Of a stretch of DNA of 64,000 nucleotides, positions 41,559 to 54,633 are shown piece by piece. Made by a program: the position numbers and the translations under genes. Position 1 is the first letter of the stretch. Each line of letters opens with the position of its first letter. Source of the stretch: Xanthomonas arboricola pv. juglandis (GTDB lineage Bacteria > Pseudomonadota > Gammaproteobacteria > Xanthomonadales > Xanthomonadaceae); contig NZ_JZEF01000005.1 in NCBI RefSeq assembly GCF_001013475.1, positions 305,778-369,777 of the forward strand, in the 5' to 3' direction. The notes below the pieces were generated by a model, which saw nothing but the letters and a program-made list of their open reading frames with translations, searched no databases and was not told the DNA's origin.

Positions 41559-41803
41559 TGCAACCGGCGAGGACACCGCACCAGAGAGTTGGCCGGCCGC
41601 TTCTTGAAAGCCTGTTGCGCAGCCTGCGCGAGGCGGATGAGAAGTTGGCAGGTGGCGTGTTGAACGCCTTTCTGTTGCTAGGCTTGCAATGGCAAGGCAA
41701 AGAGAAGCTGGCCGACGCACAGTGCTCCAACCAGCGCACGTCACGCCCTGCCTGCACCACGCACACCGACCATCCCGACGGGTCCTTGTCCGCCTACCGT
41801 CGC

Positions 41804-41867
41804 GGGACCTGACGCGGCATGGATGCCGCGTAAGAGCCTACAGGGACGTACTTGCGGCGTGTCCCGC
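41804..41867 (-). repeat. Dispersed palindromic repeat, copy 2 (inverted)
   Basis: Read on the minus strand it gives GCGGGACACGCCGCAAGTAC and then a GCGGCATCCATGCCGC palindrome. It is homologous to copy 1 in inverse orientation, 245 bases away. Confidence 0.85.
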
Positions 41868-42111
41868 GATGGTGGGCGGGCAAGGGCCCCGCAGCCACGC
41901 CGCAGCTCGCCCGCTCCACACCCGACGCATACGCACCCCGTCCAATCACATCTCAAGACAACTGAGAGTTTGAGCTTCAGCGTGGTCTGGATGTTCCAAG
42001 CAGAGCTGGTTGAGGGCTAGACACCCTCACCAACCTGGTCGCGTGCTGACGGGGGCCACGGCACCGGCTACGCCCACCTATGCGATGGAGAGCAGCGGTT
42101 TCGTCAGTCCA

Positions 42112-42798
42112 TCAGTCGACGATGAACTCGGCGCGGCAGCCGTCGTTGACCCACACGCCGTCGCGACTCCAGCCCCAGGTCTGGCCTTCCACGCATTCCT
42201 TCTTGGAGATCTGCCGGCCCACACGCACCTGGCGCTCCACCGAGATCCCGCAGGTGCGGCGCGCGCCCTTCTTCGATTCGCAGGTCACCATGCGTGGCAT
42301 GGCCACGAAGCCGGAACCGTCCTCGGCAGCGACCTCGAATTCGCCATCGCAGCCGCGCGAGACCCAGATTTCGTTACGGCGCGCGCCCCAGCTGCGGCCT
42401 TCCTTGCACGGCCACACCGAGCGCTGGCGCAGCAGGCGCACCGGCGCACCACGCAGCACCACCGGGCACACCACCTTGCCGCCGTTGGAATCGCAGCGCA
42501 CCACGCGGCGCATCTGCGGAGCGCTCAGCACCCGCGCGGCCGCGAACTCCGCACGGCAGCCCTGTTCGACCCAGACGCCATTGCGTTCGATGTCCCACTC
42601 GCTGCCACGGATGCAACTGGTCTCGGACAGCTGGCGTACCAGCTGGACGCCGTGCTCGGTGTCCATCGCACAATGCACGCGCGCCATGTCCTTGGACTCG
42701 CAGCGCACCACGCCGGCGGCGCGATCCGCCGCACGCGCATCGGCCAGCATCAGCAGCGGCAAGCACCACAAACCGCATAAGCTGATCAGCCACTTCAT
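42112..42798 (-). CDS. DUF3011-type secreted protein with three cysteine repeats
   Basis: The 228-aa protein has a signal peptide (LISLCGLWCLPLLMLADARA). Three repeats of about 65 residues follow, each starting RCES or RCDS/TCESK and ending W-x(5-6)-GVWV/EIWV-x2-GC-x-x-EF. The pattern suggests disulfide-linked repeat domains in the periplasm or outside the cell. The function of DUF3011 is unknown. Start is ATG 42798. The gene is monocistronic, beside epmA. Confidence 0.85.
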   Translation of the reverse strand: MKWLISLCGLWCLPLLMLADARAADRAAGVVRCESKDMARVHCAMDTEHGVQLVRQLSETSCIRGSEWDIERNGVWVEQGCRAEFAAARVLSAPQMRRVVRCDSNGGKVVCPVVLRGAPVRLLRQRSVWPCKEGRSWGARRNEIWVSRGCDGEFEVAAEDGSGFVAMPRMVTCESKKGARRTCGISVERQVRVGRQISKKECVEGQTWGWSRDGVWVNDGCRAEFIVD

Positions 42799-42954
42799 GC
42801 CGACAATCCTCACCCAAACACACTCTGCGCCGCGCCCCCGTGGACGCCACGATGAGAGCATCATCGATGTGAAGATAGCAATACGGTGGCGATGACAGCG
42901 GGATGGCAACCGGCGCGCGCCCGGTGCCGCGCAGACACTGCGCACCGCCGTGGG

Positions 42955-46599
<3,645 letters not shown>

Positions 46600-46746
46600 C
46601 TTTACAAGACGAACACCCACCGGAGATCAGTCTCGCACCCTGGTCGTTCAGCAAAGACAATGAGCCCGGCAGCGATTTCCCGATAGGCAGACAGGCACAA
46701 ACCCGCTAGCGTGGCGCCCTCTTTGCCTGCTCGCCTGGAGCTCACC

Positions 46747-47871
46747 GTGCCGTTGCCCGTTTCGCGCCGTTCGTTTCTCAGCCTTGCCAGCGTTGGCGTG
46801 GCGATCTCCGCACTGGGACTGGCACCCGCGGCCGAGGCAGCCCGCAAGCGTGCCGCTGCGCCGGCCAAGCCAGGCGTGGCGCCGGCAGCGGGCGCGGTGT
46901 TTCTCAATCTCAACGAACATCCGCTCGGCCCCTCGCCCGCCGCAGTGGACGCGGCAACGCGTTCGCTGGCACGCGCAGGCCGCTATCAGCTCGAGATGGA
47001 GCAGGACCTGCGCAACCTGATGACCGGCGAGCTGCAACTGCCCGGCGACCATCTGGCGTTCTTTCCCGGCTCCAGGGACGCGCTGCTTCGTGCCGGCAGC
47101 CTGTTCACCTCGGCACGTGCCGGGCTGGTGGTGGCCGACCCGAGCTTCGACCCGATCATCGACAGCGCCACCGCCCGCGGCGTGCCGGTGCGCAAGGTGC
47201 CGCTGCGGGCCGATGGCGCGCACGACGTCAAGGCGATGGCCAAGGCCGACCCGTCCGCCGGCCTGATCTACCTGTGCAACCCCGGCAACGCCAGCGGCGC
47301 CATCACCCCGCGCGCCGATATCGAGTGGCTGCTGGCCAACAAGCCGGCCAGCGCGGTGCTGGTGGTCGACGAAGCGTATATCCACTACAGCAACGAGCCG
47401 TCCATGGCGGACCTGGTGCGTCAGCGCCAGGACCTGATCGTGCTGCGCAGCTTCTCCAAGCTCTACGGCATGGCCGGCCTACGCCTGGGCGCCGCGCTGG
47501 CGCCGCCGGGGCTGCAGACCAAGCTCGCCAGCCTGGGCAGCAACCCGTTGTCGGTACCGGCAATGGCCGCCGGCATCGCCAGCCTGCGCGACCCCCAGCT
47601 GGTGCAGACCCGCCGCGCGGAGAACGCCCGCGTGCGCGACGACACCATCGCCTGGCTCAAGAGCAAGGGCTACACCTGCCTGCCCACACAGGCCAATTGC
47701 TTCCTGCTCGACGTCAAGCGCGAGGCCGGCGTGTTCGCCGACTCGATGCAGAAACAGGGCGTGATCGTCGGCCGCAGCTGGCCGATCTGGCCCAAGCGGG
47801 TGCGCGTGAGCGTCGGCACCGAAGCGGAGATGCTGCACTTTCGCGAGGCCTTTACCAAGGCCAAGCGCTGA
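46747..47871 (+). CDS. Exported PLP-dependent aminotransferase-like protein (class I/II)
   Basis: The 374-aa protein resembles histidinol-phosphate aminotransferases: NLNEHPLGPSPAAVDA, VVDEAYIHYSNEPSM, and the PLP lysine in VLRSFSKLYGMAGLRLGAAL. It also has a twin-arginine signal (SRRSFLSLASVGVAISALGLAPAAEA) and so should be exported folded with its cofactor. GTG 46747 follows GGAGCTC. It is unlikely to serve histidine synthesis in the cytoplasm. Its periplasmic substrate is unknown. Confidence 0.88.
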   Translation: MPLPVSRRSFLSLASVGVAISALGLAPAAEAARKRAAAPAKPGVAPAAGAVFLNLNEHPLGPSPAAVDAATRSLARAGRYQLEMEQDLRNLMTGELQLPGDHLAFFPGSRDALLRAGSLFTSARAGLVVADPSFDPIIDSATARGVPVRKVPLRADGAHDVKAMAKADPSAGLIYLCNPGNASGAITPRADIEWLLANKPASAVLVVDEAYIHYSNEPSMADLVRQRQDLIVLRSFSKLYGMAGLRLGAALAPPGLQTKLASLGSNPLSVPAMAAGIASLRDPQLVQTRRAENARVRDDTIAWLKSKGYTCLPTQANCFLLDVKREAGVFADSMQKQGVIVGRSWPIWPKRVRVSVGTEAEMLHFREAFTKAKR

Positions 47872-47892
47872 TCGCCAAGCACAGAGTGGTCA

Positions 47893-48124
47893 TCCCTTCT
47901 CCCCTCGGGAGAAGGTACCCCGAAGGGGCGGATGAGGGTGCGCCTCGGAGATCTGCCAACACCTGATAATGACAAACGCGTCGCCACGCGCCGGCAGACC
48001 TGGATCACCGACTGCTCCACTGCTTCGCCTCCGTACCCTCAGCCCAACCCCCGTTCCGCGCACCGGCCCGCGCAAGCAGCGCGGGCGCTCCAAGGCACGC
48101 GCGCCGGTGGCGCGCAAGCGGTGC
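47893..48124 (+). repeat. Composite dispersed repeat, copy 1
   Basis: Element A (47893-47942) is a CCTTCTCCC-GGGAGAAGG hairpin followed by CCCGAAGGGGCGGATGAGGGT. Element B (48035-48124) contains GGGCGCTCCAAGGCACGCGC and GTGGCGCGCAAGCGGTGC. The same pair in inverted orientation lies at 54805-54983. Element A also sits where the aminotransferase gene's terminator would be. Confidence 0.85.
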
Positions 48125-48156
48125 GTTCTCGCCCAGGAGAGAGGGGCTTTGATTTC

Positions 48157-48561
48157 CTATTGCGTGGGCGTTGGAAGCGGCGCGGCAGCATTCGGACGCA
48201 GCACGCGCCGGAGCCACACATAGCTGAGCGCAAACGTCAGCGCCATCGACACCGCAATCCACACCAGGAGCTGGCGCATCATCGGCGGGCCCTGAAAGAT
48301 GCGCGCGTAGTAGCTGGCATCCAACAGCGCGATCACGTGCGGCAGGAAGACGCTGATGATGGGCGTTGGCACTGGCGCAACCAGCAGCGTCACAGCAGCG
48401 GCAAACCCGATCGAGCTCCATTGCGCGCGATGTGGGCTTGTCGACGCGCCTTTGCGCAAACGCAGCGCAATCCGCGACGCCATCCATAGCAGCGGTGCGG
48501 CCAGGATGGCCCACACCGCCAGCAACATCAGCACCGCCAGCGCGCCCTGCAAGCTCCACAT
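48157..48561 (-). CDS. Small integral membrane protein, function unknown
   Basis: The 134-aa product has three to four hydrophobic segments (LAVLMLLAVWAILAAPLLWMA, IGFAAAVTLLVAPVP, LLVWIAVSMALTFALSYVWL). No catalytic motif is seen. It begins MWSLQGALAV and ends Pro-rich. It lies leftward between zipA and the repeat element. No family is recognised. Confidence 0.65.
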   Translation of the reverse strand: MWSLQGALAVLMLLAVWAILAAPLLWMASRIALRLRKGASTSPHRAQWSSIGFAAAVTLLVAPVPTPIISVFLPHVIALLDASYYARIFQGPPMMRQLLVWIAVSMALTFALSYVWLRRVLRPNAAAPLPTPTQ

Positions 48562-48733
48562 CGTTCACCTCTACGCTAGGACGCGCCCTGCGGCAGGTCG
48601 CGACTCAGACCGCGTCTGGATGACTCACGGTCAATGGCTCGCAATCACTGACTCAGCGATGCTCGATCACCAGCGGTGCGCAATCACCACTGACGCACAT
48701 CACTAGCAGCGCGCACTTAAAAGCAATACGCAC

Positions 48734-49465
48734 TCACCAGCGCGGCGACTTGGTCAGCGGCGGTGCCTGGTGCTGGCGATCGTAGGCGCGCAGTTCGTCG
48801 CGGATATGCGCCACGCGCTGGCGGCCCAGCGCATTGCGGCTGTCGTCCAGCACCACGCCGTCGAGCAGTTCGGCCATGCGCTGCACGGTCGGCAGCATCT
48901 TTTCCCAGGCATCCAGCGCGGTCATCGGCGCCGGCAAGGTGAGGAAGAACGCAATCGCCGGGGTCTGCATCTCGCGGATGTTGGCCATGTCGAAGCTGCC
49001 GGGCTTGAGGATGCTGGCCATGCTGAAGATCGGCCCGCGCTCCGGGTGCCCCTCCACCAAACGGTGGAAGACATTCATGTGACCGAACACCAGCCCGGTC
49101 TTCTCCGCAGCGACCACCACGTCTTCGCCGCGCAGCACCTGGCCGGCCTTGGCAGCCACGAACAGCGAGACGATCTTGTCGAAATCCTGGTTGGGCCGCT
49201 TGCCGACATCGTTGCCGCCGGCCGCATCGGCACCATCCAGGTTCAGTTCGCTTTGCTCGGCGCCTTCATTGCGCTCGAACGGGTCGCCGTCCACGCCAGG
49301 CTCGCTGGAGATCACCGGCTCGCGGCGCTCGCGCGGTTGCCCGTCGTCCTTGTCGACCCGGCGCCCTTGCGGCGATTTTTTCGGGCGACCAAACAGGAAG
49401 ATGGCCGCGACCAGCAGCAGTCCAGCGATCAGGATCCCGATCCGGATCATGGCCATGTCGGACAT
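48734..49465 (-). CDS. zipA: Cell division protein ZipA
   Basis: ZipA tethers FtsZ to the inner membrane. The 243-aa protein has an N-terminal anchor (IRIGILIAGLLLVAAIFLFG) and a charged linker (residues about 28-90). A C-terminal FtsZ-binding domain follows (FDKIVSLFVAAKAGQVLRGEDVV, FSMASILKPGSFDMANIREM, TPAIAFFLTLP). It is shorter than the E. coli protein because of a short linker. It lies 56 bases after smc in the same direction, a conserved pairing. Confidence 0.95.
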   Translation of the reverse strand: MSDMAMIRIGILIAGLLLVAAIFLFGRPKKSPQGRRVDKDDGQPRERREPVISSEPGVDGDPFERNEGAEQSELNLDGADAAGGNDVGKRPNQDFDKIVSLFVAAKAGQVLRGEDVVVAAEKTGLVFGHMNVFHRLVEGHPERGPIFSMASILKPGSFDMANIREMQTPAIAFFLTLPAPMTALDAWEKMLPTVQRMAELLDGVVLDDSRNALGRQRVAHIRDELRAYDRQHQAPPLTKSPRW

Positions 49466-49521
49466 TCAGCGTGCCTCCGCATAAGAGTGACAGGTGTCGA
49501 TATTCCGACAAGCATGGCACG

Positions 49522-52500
49522 TCATGCCGCACCCGCCAAACGTGCGGCCTCTTCCAGGTCCACGCTGACCAGGCGACTGACGCCCGGCTCACGCATGGTC
49601 ACGCCGGAGAGCTGGCGCGCGGCCTCCATCGTCGCCTTGTTATGGCTGACGAACAGGAACTGCACCTTCTCGCTCATTTCCCGCACCATGTTGGCCAAGC
49701 GGCCGACATTGGCTTCGTCCAGCGGCGCGTCCACCTCGTCGAGCAGGCAGAACGGCGCGGGATTTAGCTGGAAGATCGCAAACACCAGCGCCACCGCGGT
49801 CATCGCCTTCTCGCCACCGGACAGCAGCGAGATGCTGGACACGCGCTTGCCCGGCGGGCGCGCCATGATGGTCACGCCGGTGTCGAGTAGGTCTTCGCCG
49901 GTGAGCTCCAGATACGCATGACCACCGCCGAACAGGCGCGGATACAGCGCCTGGACGCCGGAATTGACCCGGTCGAAGGTGTCCTTGAAGCGGCCGCGGG
50001 TTTCGCGATCGATCTTGCGGATCGCCTCTTCCAGCGTCTCCAGTGCGGTGTTGAGATCCAGATTCTGCGCGTCCAGATATTCCGAGCGCTGCGCCGCTTC
50101 GCCGTACTCCTGGATCGCGGCCAGGTTGACCGGTTCCAGCCGCCGCATGCGGCCGTCGATCTGGCCAACTGCGGCTTCCCACTCGGCCACGTTCGCGGCT
50201 TCCGGCAATCCATTGACGACGTCCTCGAGCACGAAGCCGGCTTTCACCACGGCGGCCTCCAATTGCTCTGCGCTGAGCACCAGCGCCTGCTGATCCAGCT
50301 TGCGCTGGGAGATGCGCTCGCGTTGGGCTAGCGCCTGTTCGTCGCGCTGCTGACGGGTCTGCTCGTAGCTGCGCAGCTCGCCATCGATGCTCTCCAGCAT
50401 GGTGCGCGCTTCGCTCAGCACGCGCTCGGTGCGCACACGCTCGCTCAACGCGGCCTGGTGCTCGTGCTCCAGCGTTTCCACCGGCGAGTCGCCGTCGCTG
50501 AGCTGGGCGACCAGATCCTCCAGACGCGTGTCGAGCTGGCCGCGCTGGCTGTCCATGCGCTCCAGCGTCTGGCTCAGGGAGGTGATCTGGGTGCGCTGCG
50601 ATTCCAGCGTGAGCGCCAATGCATGCATCGCATCGCGCACGCCACGTGCGGCATCGCGGGCCTGATCGCGCGCATCGGTGAGCTGACGGCGTTCGTTCTC
50701 CAGCACCTGCCGGGTGCCTTGCAGATCGCCCATCAGGGTCACCGCGTCTTCGAGCTTGGCGCGCGCCTCACGTGCCTGTTCGCGGCTGGTGTCCAGCGTT
50801 TCCAACAGCTGCGACAATTCGTTTTCGATGCGCTCGATGCGCGTGCGCGCGGCATCGACCTTGCCCTGCTGACTCTGCAGCTGACCGGCTAGTTCGGACA
50901 CGCTGCGGTGCGCCATGTACAACTGGCGCTGCGCATCTTCGCGCTGCTGTTCGGCCGCCAGCAGTTGTTCGCGGAAGCTGCCCAGGCGCTGCTCGAGGTC
51001 GGCCTCGCGCTCCTGCAGCGTTTCGATCTGCGCGCGCAGCTCCTGAATTTCGCGCTCGCGCAGCAAGGCGCCCTGCTTGGCAGCGCCGGAGCGCGACACC
51101 CGCACCCAGCCCTCGCCCAGCCGCTCGCCGCTGCGGGTGATGACCGAATCGCCCTCGGGCAGGCCGCGCTGCAGCGTGCGCGCGGCGTCCAGATCCTCGG
51201 CCGCGTGCAGGCGCGCGAGCAGGCGACGGATCGCGATCGGCCCCTGCACCTTGGCCGCCAGCGAAGTCGGCGCAAAGCTCGCGTTGTCGCTGGCACCGGA
51301 GACCAGCGCGATGCGGCCCTCGCCCAACTCGCCCAACGCATCGACCAGTTGCTCCGGCGCATCCACCAGCACGCCTTCGATCAACTGCCCCAACGCGCCT
51401 TCCACTGCGTTTTCCCAGCCGCTTTCGACCGTGATGCGCTCGCCGACACGTGCGGCAGAGTCCAGCCCGCGCGACTTCAGCCACGCCACTGCCGCGCCCT
51501 GCTCCTGGCCGAGTGCGGCCTGCTGCAGGGTTTCCAGCGACGACAGCCGGCCACGCGCGGCCTGCGCCTGCTTGCGCACGTCGGCCAGTTCGCCCTGGCT
51601 GGCGCGCTGTTGTTCCTGCAGCCCGCCGAGTGCGTGCTTGCGCGCTTCGACCTGCTCGGTCAGCCCGTCCAGCGAGGTCTTCTGGGTTTCATGGCGCAGC
51701 TCGATCTGCTCGAACGCCTCGGCCAGCGCATCCAGGTCCAGTCCGGCGCGCTCGTTGACCAGCGCTTCGCGGCGGCGCTCGGCTTCCAGCGACTGACGAT
51801 CGAGATAATCGACGCGCGTGCGTTCCACTTCGCCGGCACGCGAGGCTTCGCCGGTGTCGCGGTTATGGGTTTCCCAGCGCTGCTGCCAGTCGGCCAGACG
51901 CGCTTCGGCCTCGCGTAGCGCCTCCTGGCGGAATTCGTGGTCTTCGCGCAGCTGCTCCAGTTGCGGTTCGGCAGCGTCCACCGCCTCGCGCAATACCGCC
52001 AGCCTGGCCGAATCGCCGCTGATATGCTGGGTCAGCTCCTGCAACTGGCTCTGCGCCTCGTCACGCGCCTTGTGCAGGCGATGCGAGAGTTCGCGCTGAT
52101 GCTGGATCTGCTGCTCGATGCGCGCCAGCGCACCACCGACCTGATAGACATCGGCCTGCGCCTTGGCCACCGCTTCGGCGGCTTCCTCGCGACGCGCGCG
52201 CCCGGTTTCGATCCGTGCCTCGGCATCGCGCTGTTCGGCGATCAATTGCTGCAGCCGGGTCTCTTCCTGATTCAGTTTTTCGCGCAGCCCCTGCAGCCGG
52301 CCATCCAGGCCGCGGTACTCCAGCGCCTTCCACTCGGCGTCCTTGATCCGGCGCTCTTCCTGCAGGGCCTGATACTGCTCGGCCTGGCGCGCCTGGCGCT
52401 GCAGATGCGCCAGCTGCTTGGTGATCTCTTCGCGCAGGTCGCCCAGGCGATCCAGGTTCTCGCGGGTATGCCGGATGCGCGTTTCGGTTTCTTTGCGGCG

Positions 52501-53025
52501 CTCCTTGTACTTGGAAATGCCGGCGGCTTCTTCCAGGTACACGCGCAGGTCTTCCGGGCGCGCCTCGATGATCTGGCTGATCATGCCCTGCTCGATGATC
52601 GAGTAGCTGCGCGGCCCCAGGCCGGTGCCCAGGAACAGGTCGGTGATGTCGCGGCGCCGGCACTTGGTGCCGTTGAGATAGTAGGCGCTGTTGCCGTCGC
52701 GGCTGACCAGGCGCTTTACCGAGATCTCGTTGAACGAGGCGAACTCGCCGCTGATGGTGTGATCGGAATTGTCGAAGATCAGCTCCACCGTCGCCTGCGA
52801 CACCGGCTTGCGCGCCGAGGAGCCGGAGAAGATCACGTCGGTCAGCGAGTCGCCACGCAGGCGGCTGGCCGAACTTTCGCCCATCACCCAGCGCACCGCG
52901 TCGATGATGTTGGACTTGCCGCAGCCGTTGGGACCGACGATGCCGGTCATGTTGGTGGGCAGGTGCAATGTGGTCGGGTCGACGAACGACTTGAAACCGG
53001 ACAGTTTGATCGTGGACAGGCGCAT
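49522..53025 (-). CDS. smc: Chromosome segregation protein SMC
   Basis: The 1167-aa SMC ATPase compacts and segregates chromosomes with ScpA and ScpB. It has an N-terminal Walker A (GPNGCGKSN), a long coiled coil, a hinge near residues 500-650 (AWLKSRGLDSAARVGERIT), a second coiled coil, the signature LLSGGEKAMTAVAL and Walker B PFCLLDEVDAPLDEAN. ATG 53025 (MRLSTIKLSGFKSF) is the family start; the longer frame is discarded. It is followed by zipA. Confidence 0.98.
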   Translation of the reverse strand: MRLSTIKLSGFKSFVDPTTLHLPTNMTGIVGPNGCGKSNIIDAVRWVMGESSASRLRGDSLTDVIFSGSSARKPVSQATVELIFDNSDHTISGEFASFNEISVKRLVSRDGNSAYYLNGTKCRRRDITDLFLGTGLGPRSYSIIEQGMISQIIEARPEDLRVYLEEAAGISKYKERRKETETRIRHTRENLDRLGDLREEITKQLAHLQRQARQAEQYQALQEERRIKDAEWKALEYRGLDGRLQGLREKLNQEETRLQQLIAEQRDAEARIETGRARREEAAEAVAKAQADVYQVGGALARIEQQIQHQRELSHRLHKARDEAQSQLQELTQHISGDSARLAVLREAVDAAEPQLEQLREDHEFRQEALREAEARLADWQQRWETHNRDTGEASRAGEVERTRVDYLDRQSLEAERRREALVNERAGLDLDALAEAFEQIELRHETQKTSLDGLTEQVEARKHALGGLQEQQRASQGELADVRKQAQAARGRLSSLETLQQAALGQEQGAAVAWLKSRGLDSAARVGERITVESGWENAVEGALGQLIEGVLVDAPEQLVDALGELGEGRIALVSGASDNASFAPTSLAAKVQGPIAIRRLLARLHAAEDLDAARTLQRGLPEGDSVITRSGERLGEGWVRVSRSGAAKQGALLREREIQELRAQIETLQEREADLEQRLGSFREQLLAAEQQREDAQRQLYMAHRSVSELAGQLQSQQGKVDAARTRIERIENELSQLLETLDTSREQAREARAKLEDAVTLMGDLQGTRQVLENERRQLTDARDQARDAARGVRDAMHALALTLESQRTQITSLSQTLERMDSQRGQLDTRLEDLVAQLSDGDSPVETLEHEHQAALSERVRTERVLSEARTMLESIDGELRSYEQTRQQRDEQALAQRERISQRKLDQQALVLSAEQLEAAVVKAGFVLEDVVNGLPEAANVAEWEAAVGQIDGRMRRLEPVNLAAIQEYGEAAQRSEYLDAQNLDLNTALETLEEAIRKIDRETRGRFKDTFDRVNSGVQALYPRLFGGGHAYLELTGEDLLDTGVTIMARPPGKRVSSISLLSGGEKAMTAVALVFAIFQLNPAPFCLLDEVDAPLDEANVGRLANMVREMSEKVQFLFVSHNKATMEAARQLSGVTMREPGVSRLVSVDLEEAARLAGAA

Positions 53026-53184
53026 GGGACTGAAGGTTCCGGGCACCGCACGGGCGGGGCCGGCAGGCGCTTTTTCCTGTGAAGCCGCCCCTAAGCCCTT
53101 GATCCACAAGATCTATGGGCCGTGGAACCGGCAATGGAGCATGAGTATAGCGGGCCTGGCATCGCTGGCGTGGCCGCAGAAAGA

Positions 53185-53212
53185 CGAAGGGCGCCTAACC
53201 AGGCGCCCTTCG
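53185..53212. terminator. Rho-independent terminator of the rpsF-rpsR-rplI operon
   Basis: CGAAGGGCGCCT and AGGCGCCCTTCG form a perfect 12-bp stem with a 4-nt loop, 20 bases beyond the rplI stop. On the minus strand it is followed by TCTTTCT. Confidence 0.9.
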
Positions 53213-53232
53213 GGTACAGCGTACAGCGTGGA

Positions 53233-53682
53233 TCAGGCGTCGGATTCGACGATGACCTTGACCGAGGTTTCCACATCGGCGTGCAGGTGCAGCACAACGT
53301 CGTACTCGCCGACATTGCGGAATGCGCCTTCGCCCAGGATCACTTCGCTCTTTTCCAGCGGCAGGCCGGCGGCGGTGAACGCCTCGGCGATGTCGCGCGG
53401 GCCGACCGAGCCGTACAGCTTGCCTTCGGTCGACGCATGCGCGCCGATGGTGACGCTGGCGCCTTCGAACTTGCCGGCGCGGCTCTGTGCGTCGGCCAGG
53501 ATGGTGTTGGCCTTGGCTTCGTAATCGGCACGTTTGGCTTCAAACGCTTCGACGTTGGCAGCGGTGGCCGGAACGGCCTTGCCCTGCGGCACGAGGAAGT
53601 TGCGGCCGTAACCCGGCTTGACGCTGACCTTGTCGCCCAGGCCGCCGAGATTGGTCACTTTCTGCAGAAGAATCAGATCCAT
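53233..53682 (-). CDS. rplI: 50S ribosomal protein L9
   Basis: The 149-aa protein begins [22 protein letters not shown], with the L9 signature [17 protein letters not shown] near residues 24-40. A connecting helix ([16 protein letters not shown]) and a C-terminal rRNA-binding domain complete it. It is the last gene of rpsF-rpsR-rplI, but lies an unusually long 235 bases after rpsR. Confidence 0.98.
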   Translation of the reverse strand: MDLILLQKVTNLGGLGDKVSVKPGYGRNFLVPQGKAVPATAANVEAFEAKRADYEAKANTILADAQSRAGKFEGASVTIGAHASTEGKLYGSVGPRDIAEAFTAAGLPLEKSEVILGEGAFRNVGEYDVVLHLHADVETSVKVIVESDA

Positions 53683-53748
53683 GGTGGTGCTCCGTTATTC
53701 GTTAGCGCCGGCGCTTTGGCAGACGCAACGTTTGCTGTCCGAAAAGAC

Positions 53749-53776
53749 GGGATTCGGGAATCGGGATTTGGGAATC
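53749..53776. repeat. Degenerate GGGAATC heptad run in the rpsR-rplI spacer
   Basis: Four units (GGGATTC, GGGAATC, GGGATTT, GGGAATC) are related to the perfect (GGGAATC)x5 at 34508-34542. Confidence 0.9.
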
Positions 53777-53845
53777 GCAAGAGCACGATCAACACCGCAT
53801 CTCGAATGACCGGCCTCTATATTTTTTAGTGACCCGCACATGGAT

Positions 53846-53911
53846 GTGCGGGCATTTGTGAGGGACTCACATACAACCGTGCGGGCTCTTGTGAGGAACT
53901 CACATCAACGA
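53846..53911. repeat. 33-bp tandem repeat with internal hairpins between rpsR and rplI
   Basis: Two copies start GTGCGGGC and contain TTGTGAG-GGA/GAA-CTCACAT hairpins. A CCCGCACA-TGGA-TGTGCGGG palindrome immediately precedes and overlaps the first copy (53833-53852). The repeats sit in the transcribed spacer of a ribosomal operon. Confidence 0.85.
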
Positions 53912-53917
53912 CTCGGA

Positions 53918-54148
53918 TTAAACGTCGTGATTGTCCGTGTACGGGATCAGCGCCAGGAAACGCGAGCGCTTGACGGCCGTGGCCAGCTGACGCTGGTACT
54001 TGGACTTGGTACCGGTCACGCGGCTCGGCACGATCTTGCCGTTCTCGGTGAGGTACTGACGCAGGGTGTTGAGATCCTTGTAATCGATCTCCTTGACGCC
54101 CTCGGCGGTGAACTTGCAGAACTTGCGACGACGGAAGAACTTGGACAT
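53918..54148 (-). CDS. rpsR: 30S ribosomal protein S18
   Basis: The 76-aa protein begins [25 protein letters not shown] and includes the S18 signature ([32 protein letters not shown] split over residues 36-70). It binds 16S rRNA next to S6. The gene lies 11 bases after rpsF. Confidence 0.98.
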   Translation of the reverse strand: MSKFFRRRKFCKFTAEGVKEIDYKDLNTLRQYLTENGKIVPSRVTGTKSKYQRQLATAVKRSRFLALIPYTDNHDV

Positions 54149-54159
54149 GACAGCGCTCC

Positions 54160-54594
54160 TTAAGCGGCTTCGGCGTTGTCGCCGTCGGTATCGGTGGCGG
54201 CAGGTGCAGCATCGCCCTCATCGTCATCGCGACGACGACGCTCGCTACGCTCGGGCTTGTCGCCCTTCTCGTCCTTGCTCTTCATGATCAGCGACTGCTC
54301 GGTGTCCGGGCCATCGCGCTTGACGACCAGGTGACGCAGCACCGCATCGTTGAAGCGGAAGCTTTCCACCAGCTCGCTCAGCACAGCCTGGTCGACTTCG
54401 ATGTTGAGCAGCACGTAGTGCGCCTTCACCAGGTTCTGGATCGGGTAGGCCAGCTGACGGCGGCCCCAGTCTTCCAGACGGTGGATGGTGCCGTTACCGC
54501 CCTCGATCAGCGACTTGTAGCGCTCGATCATGGCCGGGACCTGCTCGCTCTGATCCGGGTGGACCAGGAACACGACTTCGTAATGACGACTCAT
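54160..54594 (-). CDS. rpsF: 30S ribosomal protein S6
   Basis: The 144-aa protein begins [20 protein letters not shown] and has [21 protein letters not shown] and NAHYVLLN-like YVLLNIEVD. It has a highly charged C-terminal tail (residues about 105-144, [21 protein letters not shown]) longer than in many species; such tails can be glutamylated in E. coli. It is the first gene of the operon. Confidence 0.98.
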   Translation of the reverse strand: MSRHYEVVFLVHPDQSEQVPAMIERYKSLIEGGNGTIHRLEDWGRRQLAYPIQNLVKAHYVLLNIEVDQAVLSELVESFRFNDAVLRHLVVKRDGPDTEQSLIMKSKDEKGDKPERSERRRRDDDEGDAAPAATDTDGDNAEAA

Positions 54595-54633
54595 GTTGTA
54601 TTACCTTTCGGATGTGGCCACGTGGGCCGGACA

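Larger units (their letters stand above)
41390..42111. other. Repeat-rich intergenic region between mtnA and the DUF3011 gene
   Basis: No convincing gene is present in these 722 bases. Frames such as 41437-41766 on the minus strand are open but Cys/Arg-rich and cover dispersed repeat sequence. A 63-base palindromic repeat occurs twice here in opposite orientation (41496-41558 and 41804-41867). Confidence 0.7.

Noticed and set aside
41437..41766. 109-codon minus-strand frame in the mtnA-DUF3011 spacer
   Set aside because: It overlaps the dispersed palindromic repeat, is Cys/Arg/Ser-rich and lacks a ribosome site. It looks like a spurious frame over repeat DNA.
41496..41867. CRISPR array
   Set aside because: Only two palindromic units in opposite orientation are present, without spacers of uniform length and without cas genes. 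No array was seen anywhere in the window.
53840..54163. Plus-strand frame antisense to rpsR with an 11-residue repeat
   Set aside because: The repeat comes from the 33-bp DNA repeat in the spacer and the rest is antisense to rpsR.
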